Shown piece after piece: positions 35,777-46,953 of a stretch of DNA of 64,000 nt. The DNA lies in contig CP136069.1 of NCBI GenBank assembly GCA_032622095.1, positions 169,872,394 to 169,936,393 on the forward strand, given 5' to 3'. Within the stretch, counting starts at the first letter, position 1; each line of letters starts with the position of its first letter. Source of the stretch: Siphonodentalium dalli (Eukaryota; Mollusca; Scaphopoda; Gadilida; Siphonodentaliidae). The notes beneath the pieces are model-generated. The model did no database searches. It had not been told where the DNA came from and saw only the letters and a list, made by a program, of their open reading frames with translations. A program made the position numbers and the translations under genes.

Positions 35777-36067
35777 CATATATGGCTTTATCTTGTTTCA
35801 GCGATGTCGACGAATAGGTTAGGACACATCCGCCCGTTTCTTCTTCGTACTGAAACATTTTACATCTGTGTTGACGACTACATGCGATTCCACATGTAAT
35901 GTCTGACCGAATGGTTTTGACAACCTCTGAATAAGTTCCATTTGCTACCACTGCAGCTGTCCTGTTGACGTCGGGATGTAATGAACACTTGTGAACTTTG
36001 AAGATTCGGCAAATGCTAACAGGACACATAAATACAACGCTAACAAAACATTGCCGAGTGGAAACAT
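35777..36067 (-). CDS. First exon of a secreted PAN/apple-like protein, apparently frameshifted
   Basis: On the minus strand an ATG at 36067 begins a classic signal peptide (MFPLGNVLLALYLCVLLAFA, then ES). That frame ends at a stop 40 codons in. In a second register, from about 36000, the same strand encodes a cysteine-rich module: VHKCSLHPDVNRTAAV, then TCGIACSRQHRCKMFQYEEE and TGGCVLTYSST. The C..C....C.MF.Y...G.C pattern is like PAN/apple domains, which bind proteins or sugars outside cells. The exon ends at ATATG with a GTACGT donor in phase 1. The two parts are one base out of register, so this is a pseudogene, an assembly indel, or two overlapping unrelated frames. Confidence 0.6.
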
Positions 36068-36120
36068 GTTGTTGTCTCTTCTAGCTCATTGCAGCTTATT
36101 TTCTTCAATCTGAAATAAGA

Positions 36121-36655
36121 ACAGTGTTTACGCTGGGCCAAAAAATATTATGGCTATTTTATTTGCAAATTTATATTTTTTTTGGCCAAATTAAAAAAAA
36201 ACTTTGGCCAAATTGAATCCTCATTTTCTGGTCTCACAAATAATGAATATCTTCTTTTATTTAACATCCAATATTCTATTTAGTTATGTCCACACCTTCC
36301 AATACCTTGTCTACAATTCTTTAATCCACCATTGTAACTTGACAATATACCACTACCCACCATCTACGATTCAGCCTTATTAGTGCATCTTCATTACTGA
36401 TTTATTACATTGATAGTGCACTGCCTTTTGTAACAAATTAAGCTGTATCACATAATCAATTAACAGATGATCATACTATAAATTTGATTCTCATTTCGCT
36501 CCCGTTACAAAATTAATTTGGGTTATTGAATTAGATTTCCGATTTTGGGGTAAAAAAAAACTTTAGCCAAAAGCCGAGTGATAATTGTTTTGGCCATATT
36601 CGAAAAATAATTGGCCATTGGCTAATTTGGCCTATGGCAGCGTGAACCACGAGTG
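36121..36655. mobile_element. Possible hAT-like MITE
   Basis: The left end CAGTGTTTACGCTGGGCCAA and the right end (complement: GTGGTTCACGCTGCCATAGG) are imperfect inverted repeats. GGCCAAA words in both arms give further pairing. CAGTG starts are usual for hAT elements. The expected 8-bp target duplication is not evident, so the call is tentative. It lies just upstream of the minus-strand signal-peptide exon. Confidence 0.45.
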
Positions 36656-38449
36656 TAGAGTAATGCACCGCTATCCCTTATCCCTTATCTTATTCAAGGG
36701 ACGTGGTGGTACATACCAATATATCTATCTAAACTTATCATGGGAAGAATGGAATATAATCTGAACTCTAGCTGCCCCCAAAATATTCCACAGGGTCTGA
36801 CCTGTGGAATGACCTTACCGGTAGTAGCGAGTTATGCAAGACTAGCCACAAAGGAAAGAAAGTCTTAGGTAACAACTTCAGTTCATCCATCGGTCAGTAC
36901 AGACAAAGCGATATACTAATGACTGCTATACGTCATTAGCGTATATATAAACCAAACATTAATCTACTCTTCAATTAGTTCTGGCTCTTCACACATATAT
37001 GACAGATGCCAACATGGGCTCGATAATAAGCGACGCCTTCCTTTCATGGCATCCAACTGATTCACCATTATGTATTGTTACCTACACTTGCTGCTTACTA
37101 CATGATGTTAGAGATGAATAACATTTATACAGAGAACAGTCTTATTCCTTCACATGAGAAGAACCCGATACTAATATTACTTTCAAAATACCAGATACGT
37201 ATATGATATCATCTATATATACGGAATATCATGGTGTGTCGGAGGCGTTCATATCCGACATATCGCAACCTAATAGGTATGGTCATGTACGATATTCCGT
37301 ATTAACTGAGTAGGATATGTTATCCTAAGAAATAATGTATTATAAATGACTATATACGCACAATATGAGATTGGTGGTAAATTTATAAATGAACAATTAT
37401 TTTCATATATTCGCCCCTTAATTAAAATACAAAATATGGTGTAATCAGTGTTGATTAAACTACAGTCCCATGTGGGTTTAATATATAGTCAGGGGGGGGG
37501 GGGTCAATTAAAATATGGTCCAATCACGACTAACTAAAATATGCCCCCAATGAGGGTCAATTAAAACATGGCCCTAGTAGGGTTAATTTCTGGACATTGT
37601 TCAATTCATATCATTCTGATATATGCTACGTACACAGAAATAAAATTTATGTTTAGAATAAGGCCTCAATGTATGTTAAACAATCAATGTGAAGGGTTAG
37701 TGTGTTAGAACTTTTCTGAATTCTTATTACCATCTCTATTTATAGCTCAGATATATTGCGCATGCAAAGAAATAAAAAAAAAGTTTAGAGACCAAGAATA
37801 AAGCTCACCGAACGTCAATATTTACAAACAGCACGATGGAGTAACGTGGTATTTTGTTAATAATTACCATCCAAATTCAGTTAGAATATAACATGCCGAT
37901 ATTTGTTGCGTATAAATAAATGAAAAAGTTTACTAAAGGATGTTAGATAATATTTTAAACACCATTATAAACAAACAGCTCGAAGAATTCGTATAGATAA
38001 CATTTCGATTTATGCCACGTGAAAATAAATCAAAGATGTTCAAATAACATTGCAACAATTAAAGCAGGTTAAACAACAATTGAAAAGCAGCGCGCTCTGT
38101 GCATACGGGTTAACACATGAATTATTCCCGTTCCGATAACTCGGCGCGCACTTAGAACTGAGCATAAAACAAATTATCGCGGAATGCCGAGCATGTCGAG
38201 ATGAGATAACCGCAAAGCTATACGCGAAGATTACAATATACAAATGATTAGCATAGGCCTCAGTGTTAACAAATCCCGATGGCCTGTATACGCAGGAAAG
38301 ATTTGACCATGCACGAGTATCAAAAATTGAAGAACGCCCTTTTAGACACACGAAAATGTACCCAAAAGTACTTGTCAACGTACTGCGTCACACTGCAGTT
38401 TTGACAAACGTCACACTACCCTTAAAATGGAGAAAAAAATGACATAGAA
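36656..38449. other. No recognisable gene; imperfect 40-60 bp repeats
   Basis: Between 37430 and 37590, GTCAATTAAAATATGG-like words recur four or so times around a G run at 37491-37503. The remainder is non-coding. Confidence 0.4.
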
Positions 38450-40358
38450 AAAAACACCAACCCTCCCATAAATTATTCGCCAATTTGACAGCCGTAACCG
38501 TTCACAATGTGGCTTTATTTGATGTGTCTCGTCTGGAAACACGTTTGTGCATATGTTCGTGCACTTTTCATCCATGTGCCATTGACCATTCAGCTGCCAG
38601 GAAATTTGTTTTGCTGATCCTAGCTTGGGTGTCCCAGGGGAAATCACTCTATTAATTTGTATTTGGTGTATTATAACCTATAGTGATCACTGGAAAGATA
38701 CGAAAGTCGCCCAAACAATATCAATTTACGTCCATTTATATACCCACGTCAAAATAAATATATTTGATTCGAAACATGTCTGTGTTCTTACTTTATTAAC
38801 CCTTTTCTGCCACCACCCATATCTGAATGTGCTAAAAAATGACATTGGCTTGAATGTCATTTGTTTTTTCATTTTAACTGAATTTTGGCAAAGTAAACAA
38901 TGACGATGTACATGCATCTGATAGCGTGTAGATACCACTTCCGGAAAATATGCCATACGATTCGCTAGGCGAATGTGGCGCACTTAGGTATCACATTGGG
39001 CGCACCTACCCAATTTTCGAAAAAAATCGACAGAAAACAAAAATTTTCCCTTCACAAGAATGCATTTATTGGCGGAAATTTTGGCTCGTTGGATCGTCAA
39101 ACCATTTCTGCAAACTTCCACAGTGGGAATTTTTGTAAACCTATCATCTTAAAGGGGCAATTCAACTTCGTTTGACCTGATACTGGTCCAATTTTGCATC
39201 ATATTTTAGAGTATGGTCCATAATGACGTCACGTTTTACTCCCATGTCGTGCTCAAACCCGACAAATCTATATTTATTTTAACGAAAAAACACACCAACC
39301 CTCCCATAAATTATTCGCCAATTTGACAGCCGTAACCATTCACCATGTGGCTATATTTAATGTTTCTCGTCGGGAAACACGTTTGTGCATTTGTTCGTGC
39401 ACTTTTCATCCATGTGCCATTGACCATTCAGCTGCCAGGAAATTTGTTTTGCTGATCCTAGCTTGGGTGTCCCAGGGGAAATCACTCTACTAATTTGTAT
39501 TTGGTGTATTATAACCTATAGTGATCACTGGAAAGATAAGAAAGTCGCCCAAACGATATCAATGTACGTCCATTTATATACCCACGTCAAAATAAATATA
39601 TTTGATTCGAAACATGTCTGTGTTCTTACTTTAATAACACTTTTCTGCCACCACCCATATCTGAATTTGCTAAAAAATGACATTGGCTTGAATGTCATTT
39701 GTTTTTTCATTTTAACTGAATTTTGGCAAAGTAAACAATGACGACGTACATGCATCAGATAGCTTGTAGATACCACTTCCGGAAAATATGCCATACGATT
39801 CGCTAGGCGAATGTGGCGCACTTAGGTTTCACATTGGGCGCACCTACCCAATTTTCGAAAAAAATCGACAGAAAACAAAAATTTTCCCTTCACAAGAATG
39901 CATTTATTGGCGGAAATTTTGGCTCGTTGGATCGTCAAACCATTTCTGCAAACTTCCACAGTGGGAATTTTTGTAAACCTATCATCTTAAAGGGGCAATT
40001 CAACTTCGTTTGACCTGATACTGGTCCAATTTTGCATCATATTTTAGAGTATGGTCCATAATGACGTCACGTTTTACTCCCATGTCGTGCTCAAACCCGA
40101 CAAATCTATATTTTTTTTATCGAAAAAAAAAACACCAACCCTCCCATAAATTATTCGCCAATTTGACAGCCGTAACCATTCACCATGTGGCTATATTTAA
40201 TGTTTCTCGTTGGGAAACACGTTTGTGCATTTGTTCGTGCACTTTTCATCCATGTGCCATTGACCATTCAGCTGCTAGGATATTTTGTATGCTGATCCTA
40301 GCTTGGGGATCCCAGGGGAAATCACTCTACTAATTTCTATTTGGTGTATTATAACCCG
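38450..40358. repeat. 838-bp tandem duplication, 2.3 copies
   Basis: CACCAACCCTCCCATAAATT recurs at about 38453, 39291 and 40131. Copies 1 and 2 match almost base for base through the whole 838 bp. Copy 3 stops after about 220 bp at TGGTGTATTATAACC. The 92- and 98-codon frames that recur in it drift between copies and have no known domains, so coding is unlikely. High identity points to a recent duplication. Confidence 0.95.
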
Positions 40359-40537
40359 AATAAACACCGCGATGAGATGCTACCTCTTCAGGAACGGAAA
40401 AAGCAAAGCACATGTTTAGCTAATATTATCTCAATAGCTCCACTGGCAAGACAAAGACTCATTCACAGAAAACACCCATAGACAGGGCGTGACCAAGACA
40501 CAGATTAAGGCCACTGTGTAGAGCATTGCGCTGACAA

Positions 40538-41489
40538 ATGAATATGGACACTCGCCCAGCCAGAAATAGTGACAGGATACAATCGACGAGAATAGTTAAA
40601 TACTCAAACGAGAAACCGGAAACCAAATCCAAAGGTGGTCAGCATAAGGGTGATGGTAATAATGGTGATGGCTTTGTGGTTGTAACGGAGAGTGACTCGT
40701 TCACGACGGAAGGGGTGGTAGTGAAGACTCTTATGCGTACACCTACATCGACCGCAGGAACACGGGTGGTCTCAATCTTGTTGGGAGTGAGCAATGGTCA
40801 CAGTCTCCCGATCAAAGACACCGGTCTCAAGATGTTCAATTTCTCAGGAGCCGACATAAATGGAGTAGCACAACTTATAAAGGATGTCGAGAAAGTAAAC
40901 GTGCCGAAGGGTGACATTCAAACTGTATTCGTACATCTGGGAACCAATGATATTATCCACGAGGACAATGACTACGACATGGTTATAACAAATTTCAATA
41001 ACGGCCTGAAGGATAATTTCATAAACGCCTCAGTTAACCCTTTACCCAACAGAAGGGCCCTGTGCCAATGCATTCTCTTATATATGCGAGTCGACCACAG
41101 GTCGCCTCGCATATATAAGAGAATGCATTGGCTTAACACATTAAAAATTATTAAATTGTTAAAGAATGTAAGAAAAAATGGTAAAAAAAGATTTTTTTTA
41201 GGCCAATGCATTATCTTATATATGCGAGGCGACCTATGGTCGACTCGCATATATAAGAGAATGCATTGGCACTGGGCTAACTGTAACTATCACAATGTGG
41301 TCAAGGAGCCGATTCCAATGATATACATATTTGTATGGTTCTATTGAGACAGACCGAAGATATTTTAGGCTGTTGAAGCTTTATTTGGCCGGTTTTGGCC
41401 GGTTTGTTGGGTAAAGGGTTAAAGTTTGCACCACCCCACAAAGAAAGGGGAAAGGAGACAAAATAAAACTGTTCAATGACGTGAAGTGA
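40538..41489 (+). pseudogene. SGNH-esterase-like ORF (LINE ORF1 type) split by element A4
   Basis: A frame from an ATG at 40538 encodes a basic, low-complexity N-terminal region, then SGNH hydrolase blocks: LLGVSNGHSLP (block I, with V in place of the usual D), FNFSGADINGVAQLIKDVEK, and TVFVHLGTNDI (block III, G-x-N-D). At INAS/GTTAA the frame is interrupted by element A4. After the element's right TTAA it resumes in register (KVCTTPQRKGKGDKIKLFND) and stops at 41489. The final catalytic D-x-x-H block is absent. Esterase domains of this kind occur in ORF1 of some CR1-type LINEs, so a retrotransposon origin is likely. The altered block I suggests it was inactive before A4 arrived. Confidence 0.65.
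41034..41422. mobile_element. TTAA two-hairpin element, family A (copy A4)
   Basis: TTAA at 41034-41037 and 41419-41422 flank the family A termini. Hairpins lie at 41065-41131 and 41203-41269. The second has one arm change (TTATCTTAT). The insertion splits an SGNH-like reading frame. Deleting the element with one TTAA restores the frame, which fixes its borders to the base. Confidence 0.95.
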
Positions 41490-43176
41490 TATTTTTGCTC
41501 CATTTGTTTTTATATATATTTTTATGTTTTGCATGTTACATGTTAGTTCATGTCGAGCGATAAACCGCACCATATCCACTAATTGGGAAGTGATTATCAT
41601 CTCACAATGTAACACAGCTCGAGTCGGGCCAACCAGTGTGTTGTACTTTACTTTGTCGGTTAAAGTGCATTACTTTTTGTTCTCGGAATACTGGGGGCCA
41701 CGACACTTCCCAGTGGGTAAACATAACTGGTGCCCAATTTACCACCGACATGCTCTTCTTCACGTTGTATCGTGAACGGGGATTCAGGGCCGTTGCAAGG
41801 ACAATAACGCCCTGACCAGGTGGTGGTGGCGGGGACTGAGGGCGTGGGTAGTCTCCGTTTTGGAGGGGCTGATCAATTTAGAATCCCCTTAAATCAGCTG
41901 GTAATGTACCTCAATGTTTCCAACTTTGAACATTTCTAACCTAACACCCGCTTTGGTTGTACATGTTCAACTCATTGCACTTTCAGTAAAAAACGAAATG
42001 ATGAACAGATGTAGTATGTTCATCAGTTGTTTTATAAATAAATACTGGTTGGAATATCAAACTAACAACCTTTAAAAACTAATTTTGGTCTGAAATTTCC
42101 AACTGTCCAAAAATGGTGACCAAAGTTTGGGTTGATGCACACCGATCCCCTATTGATACAGTATATTACGGTTGCCCTCTCAAAATGCGGTAGCCATTTT
42201 GGATAGCGAGCAAGGTTTCTGAGTATTTTTGATAAGAAATCAAGGGAGTGCACAATAGATAGCACAGTGTGTAATACATGTATATAGCAATTTTGAAGAA
42301 TTTCATCAATATTTTTCCTGGCAATTTTGTAAGCCATGAAAATGTATAGTCAAATGTTCCCCCTATTTATAAATTCCTTAAGTTTTCTTTTCTCACCAAA
42401 TCATTTCAATGGCAACAGGCTTTTCTTAACCGTATAGTCCGAGAACTGAGATCCGATTTCACGATATTTTGAGTATGAGATGCATACCATTACCTGATAT
42501 GATTAAAATCGATTAAGCTTTCATTATAAGTATACCGATGTAACAGGATATTACAGCAGCCTTCAAGTGACGATATCTCCCGATGTTATCGCCTACTTGG
42601 CTACATATATTTCATATATTTATGGAAGCATGGACTCAGTATGTGCTTGCTTCAGTGAGCGCGAACAATTTCTCTCATAGAAATGGCCACGTATCGATCG
42701 GAATGACATATTGAGATGCCGATCAACTCAGATCAAGCTTTAAATTCGCCCATGTCGTGGTTCGGAACCGCACCAACCAGCCAACCAGACTGCGACGGAT
42801 CTTATCCACGTGGGCAATATATGAGGTCTCCAGTATTAGTTTCTTTAGATAACGACATAAGTATCAGCTCGGTAATACAATTCGTGTTAACTTGAATGTG
42901 CATGCTGGAATAAATATAGTAATGAAACCAGAATGCAACCCGACCCCCTAGTGTTTCTATGTTGTGGGTTTGCTTGGTAAGCACACGCTGACCACATGCT
43001 TAGGTTCGGCATTCACTCCCCAATTGCCACGTAACGACAATGTTGGCAACATTTTCTGCCAAAAAAAAAATTTAAATAAAAAACAAAACAAAAACAAACA
43101 AAAAACCAGCTAGTGACGTCATAGAGGCCCACGTTGTCCATTGTTCTACATATTGATATGTTTCACCGTGATTGGT
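41490..43176. other. No recognisable gene
   Basis: Non-coding. There is an A-rich tract at 43061-43106. The open frames at 41524 and 42337 (minus) are not recognised. If the signal exon at 18392 belongs to the lectin gene, this is intron. Confidence 0.4.
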
Positions 43177-43576
43177 TTAACCCTTTACCCAACAGAAGGG
43201 CCCTGTGCCAATGCATTCTCTTATATATGCGAGTCGACCATAGGTCGCCTCGCATATATAAGAGAATGCATTGGCTTAACACATTAAAAATTATAAAATT
43301 GTTAAAGAATGTAAGAAAAAATGGTAAAAAGTGTTAAAAAAAGAGTTTTTTTAGGCCAATGCATTCTCTTATATATGCGAGGCGACCTATGGTCGACTCG
43401 CATATATAAGAGAATGCATTGGCACAGGGCATAACTGTAACTATCACAATGTGGTCAAGGAGCCGATTCCAATGATATACATATTTGTATGGTTCTATTG
43501 AGACAGACCGAAGATATTTTAGGCTGTTGAAGCTTTATTTGGCCGGTTTTGGCCGGTTTGTTGGGTAAAGGTTTAA
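43177..43576. mobile_element. TTAA two-hairpin element, family A (copy A5)
   Basis: TTAA at 43177-43180 and 43573-43576. The right terminus reads GGTAAAGGTTTAA (one G to T change). Hairpins lie at 43208-43274 and 43356-43422. The element ends 18 bases before the acceptor AG (43593-43594) of the lectin exon. It therefore occupies the position where the branch point and part of the polypyrimidine tract should be. Confidence 0.93.
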
Positions 43577-43594
43577 ATGTTTATCTACCTTCAG

Positions 43595-43763
43595 ATATGA
43601 CCAAATGTAGAATTATGTGGGTGATGAATACTCAAAAGCACTGTCAGCACGACGCTGTAAAATTCTGCAGAGATTATTACAACTCAACTGATCAAGAAGG
43701 ATGGTTACTGACCTTAGAAAACGACTACAAGATGGACGTATTCGACAGCATGTTTAAAGGCAC
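43595..43763 (+). CDS. C-type lectin-like domain, N-terminal exon
   Basis: After TTATCTACCTTCAG the exon begins in phase 1 and reads MTKCRIMWVMNTQKHCQHDA, VKFCRDYYNSTDQEGWLLTL, ENDYKMDVFDSMF. This is the first half of a C-type lectin fold: paired cysteines, then the WLLTLEND loop. The original exon ran on as KDL and a split codon, with the GTATGT donor at 44263. Element D2 is now inserted at TTAA (43754-43757). The end given here uses a GTGAGG donor at 43764 inside D2, which leaves phase 2, exactly as the original donor does, giving FKGT in place of FKDLG. The next exon (49174) needs phase 2. Without splicing at that donor, the frame meets TGA four codons after the insertion. Real gene; exact exon end uncertain. 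Confidence 0.75.
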
Positions 43764-44253
43764 GTGAGGCCTTAGGTGTCGAAAATATTCATATTTGTTC
43801 CAATCAGCGTAAACAGAAAACATTAAAACGCATACAGTTTCGTTCATATATACCATGACCATCGCGTAAACAGCATGTTATCATAAATATTTACTATATT
43901 TACCTAAGCAAGAGCCTGATTGTGTTACAGAAGACAGCACAATGCTGCTGGCTAATCACACACAAATGGCATAAACGCTCTTTATTCGTTCCATATCAGG
44001 AATTTGCCAACAAAGAACGCTCTTTATGTTTACCATCATAATATAAACAAACACCAGAAAAGTTACTTTTTATGCTTTTGTTTACATAACAATGGTCAAA
44101 TATATGACAATAACATACTGTTTATGCGATATTTCTTATTTGTATACGGACACAGTCTGTCTACATTTTGTTGTTCTTTCTGTTTGTGGCCGTTTTTGAC
44201 GGGTGGAAATATTTTCACAGGATACGCACCGCCAAGGCCAACCGTACCTTTAA
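43754..44253 (+). mobile_element. TTAA element, family D (copy D2) inside the lectin exon
   Basis: TTAA at 43754-43757 and 44250-44253. Starts AAGGCACGTGAGGCC and ends CCAACCGTACCTTTAA. It differs from D1 and D3 at the start, where they have GTGCGG and D2 has GTGAGG, a better splice donor. Removing the element with one TTAA rejoins MF-AA to GGATCTTGG, restoring a continuous lectin exon with a GTATGT donor. Confidence 0.95.
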
Positions 44254-44262
44254 GGATCTTGG
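44254..44262 (+). other. Orphaned 3' tip of the lectin exon with the original donor
   Basis: GGATCTTGG followed by GTATGT (44263). These nine bases complete the codons KDLG when joined to 43595-43757, leaving phase 2 for the exon at 49174. They are now cut off from the exon by element D2. Confidence 0.8.
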
Positions 44263-45335
44263 GTATGTATATAAAATAACTCAATGTGAGACAAAACTTC
44301 AAATGTTCTGATTATTTCGGCATCATACCAAGGCACATCTATATCATGTTTTCACCTCCGTGTGACACTATGCCGCACATCCACATTACTCTATACATTT
44401 TGTTTTCCGGACCAAGATATCATATATGAATATTGAGAAAAATGTAGCATTTTAAAACATTTTCCACAACAGAGAGACAGCATGAAATAAAGAGAGAAAG
44501 GAAAACACAAATTACATGTATATACACAGCTACCACCAGTTTTACATGGAGCTTTGTCATTTTTATACGGATCGCAAGTAAGAACATCGTACATCTTACC
44601 ACCACCACCACCACCACCCTTTTTAAACCCTTTTTTCTGACGGTCAACACAATCTGCTGATTTCTTCGATTTCTGATTGTGTAGGTAACCCGTGATGCAT
44701 AACCAAACACAATTTCGATCGGTGATTCAATTTCATCATACCATAACAGTACATTATCTTCTCGGGTGTATCTTTAGAATACATTTCACTAAGAATTTGT
44801 ACGAATATGTACACCCGTCTCGTTTTATTTGGCCCCCGTTGGTCCATTGATATACTGACACATCCAGTTTTATAAATGGCTTGACCTCATGGTGTGATAA
44901 TGTTTTCAACCCAAATGATAAATGTAGCCCTATTATCTAACTCGCGAGACCAGTGCAGTGGCCTGACCGCCTGGGTGATCACAAACTAATTGCACACAAA
45001 ATAATTTCCCCAAAAAATTTTAAACCCAATTTAACGATTGACGCTCAAATAAATAGTGTCTTAGTACATGACGATAAAACACATTTACGCACAATTTTAA
45101 GGTTACCCTCAGCGAACCATCCTATCGTCTGATCTCTTACAATATCATATATGCGCTTTCGCAGATATAGGATAAGCACAATAATTTAAACCAGACATGT
45201 GGTTAATTGGGTTGTTGAATTCGGTAGGTGGGGTGTTCTTGTCCACTTAACTGAATGAGAATATGTTTACAGGGTAATATCTTGTCCACACAATGCGCAC
45301 TTACATACTATTTAATCGATACCATTATATAGATA
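44263..45335. other. Intronic; no other feature seen
   Basis: Part of the roughly 5-kb intron between the two lectin exons. A CCA trinucleotide run lies near 44600-44618. Confidence 0.45.
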
Positions 45336-45469
45336 ATGAATGGCTTGGAGTTGACTATGCCAAAATAGTGGTCCGAAAGGAGGAATAGTCCACGAGCCGC
45401 CGACGAGTGGACTATTCCACCTCGAGGACCACTATTTTGGCATAGTCAACGACAAGACATTCATTATTT
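45336..45469. repeat. Palindrome with symmetric same-strand CGAG boxes (P2)
   Basis: Stems: ATAATGAATG-CTTG with CAAGACATTCATTAT (outer); a perfect 24-bp middle stem (TTGACTATGCCAAAATAGTG continuing GTCC, partner at 45427-45450); and GGAATAGTCCAC with GTGGACTATTCC (inner). Boxes of the CGAG type are at 45347 (GGAG), 45375 (GAAAG), 45393, 45404, 45423 (all CGAG) and 45450 (CGAC), all on the same strand. Spacings are 28, 18, 11, 19 and 27. Lies in the intron of the lectin gene. Confidence 0.85.
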
Positions 45470-46193
45470 ATTATATTATATCGAACACTGGTGTTAAATT
45501 CTCGCACAAATTCTGTGTCTGATTTTGTCTGATTTTTATTTACCGTGAATTTTGGAAATCTGTCGCAGATTTTACAATTTACGGCATTCGTTAGACGATG
45601 GTAGGGGAGCTTTAACAATTGTTATTAGTTATTGCTAACAGCAACTCCTCTTCACGATTCGTACATTTATTTCTATAAATACGTCATCAGCAAAGACATT
45701 TTGGCGAACTTTTAGAAAACGGAAAGGAAGTTATAAATAACGTCCACTGGCATAACAAAATTATCACTGGTCGCTAAACGGACACATTATATTAAATAAT
45801 TTGAATAGCTATGATCGGACATATGTAAGATCATTACAATTCACCAATAAATCTAGTGATATACCGACAGTACAACAAGAATCGTACAATGTATAGTTTC
45901 AGATTGGTCGTATCTTCAGGCAGCAGCCCGATTGCGCGAAATGTGTTTGTTACTATTAATAGAAAAAGAATAGTAGGCATGTAGGAATCATACTGGGTAC
46001 TTTCGCAAATAGTATAGCAGTGTGCAGCCAATCGGAATGCGAGAATGTCACTTGAAATATAATATTTGCTGATGTATTATTCTGATCATTGCCCATGGCA
46101 ACGTAACGAACGTGACATGACATACAAGTTTACAGCTAGGAAAAGAGACACCAGCTACATTTAACGTCTCGGCACTGTTATTGCACACATTGA
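45470..46193. other. Intronic; no other feature seen
   Basis: Non-coding sequence between palindromes P2 and P3. Confidence 0.45.
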
Positions 46194-46320
46194 GGATCTA
46201 CAGCGAGTCCCCAGTTTATAGCAGAATTTACAAAACGAGTTCAGTAAATTAGGCCGAGACCTAATTGACTGGACGAGTTTTGTAATTTCCGCTACCAACT
46301 GGGGACGAGTTGTAGATTCT
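46194..46320. repeat. Palindrome with symmetric same-strand CGAG boxes (P3)
   Basis: Outer stem GATCTACA with TGTAGATTC. Middle stem of about 26 bp (CCCCAGTTTATAGCAGAATT with its partner ending CCAACTGGGG). Inner stem TCAGTAAATTAGG with CCTAATTGACTGGA. CGAG boxes at 46204, 46236, 46255, 46274 and 46306, all on the + strand. Spacings are 32, 19, 19 and 32, mirror-symmetric about the central box. Confidence 0.85.
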
Positions 46321-46953
46321 ATTTATTACATGATCCAAAACATCGACAATACATCAACAAGTATGACGCGAAACTAACATCGGCTTCTATAATGCATGCG
46401 ATGACTTTTCATTACTATTCGTTGTTTGCACGCGTAAAGAAATAGTCCCAGATAAATAAAGACCCTTTGGCGCATCTAATGGCGTATATGTAATGACATA
46501 ACTTTTCAAACTCTTCATTCATGATAGTGTGTTGGAAAAATATTGGAAGCCATAGTATTTTGAGACGTAGAATCCTAAATGTTAACAGACGACAAACCGG
46601 AAGTCAAAGGTCACATGGCACTATTTCCTGTTATTAAACGAACGTTTAATATCGCAATTTATAGAACGGGTTTATTGAATGGAAGAAGGGTAGGATCATG
46701 TAATATATTTGTTTATACAATGTGTCATTTCGTATTGTCCAAATCTTACCTCCGAGGTCAGTTGGTATAGTTATTCCTCGTCGTTATCGATTGAGTATTA
46801 TATAAGAGGTAAATCATTTACTTGTGGTGTCAGATATTTCACGATCGACCATATTGGATGTCATCTTTCTACAAGTATTGGATACATAATCCACTTGTAT
46901 GTATCTATATACACCCCAATGACAACATGGCCATTGAATCCCATTGGGTCAAA
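46321..46953. other. Intronic; no other feature seen
   Basis: Non-coding. Overlapping short frames at 46579-46957 are not supported. Confidence 0.4.

Noticed and set aside
40972-41335. Recurrent small frames with MHW and LLYMR words in many places
   Set aside because: They are translations of the 67-nt hairpins of families A and B on both strands. Palindromic DNA gives similar peptides in both directions; no coding is implied.
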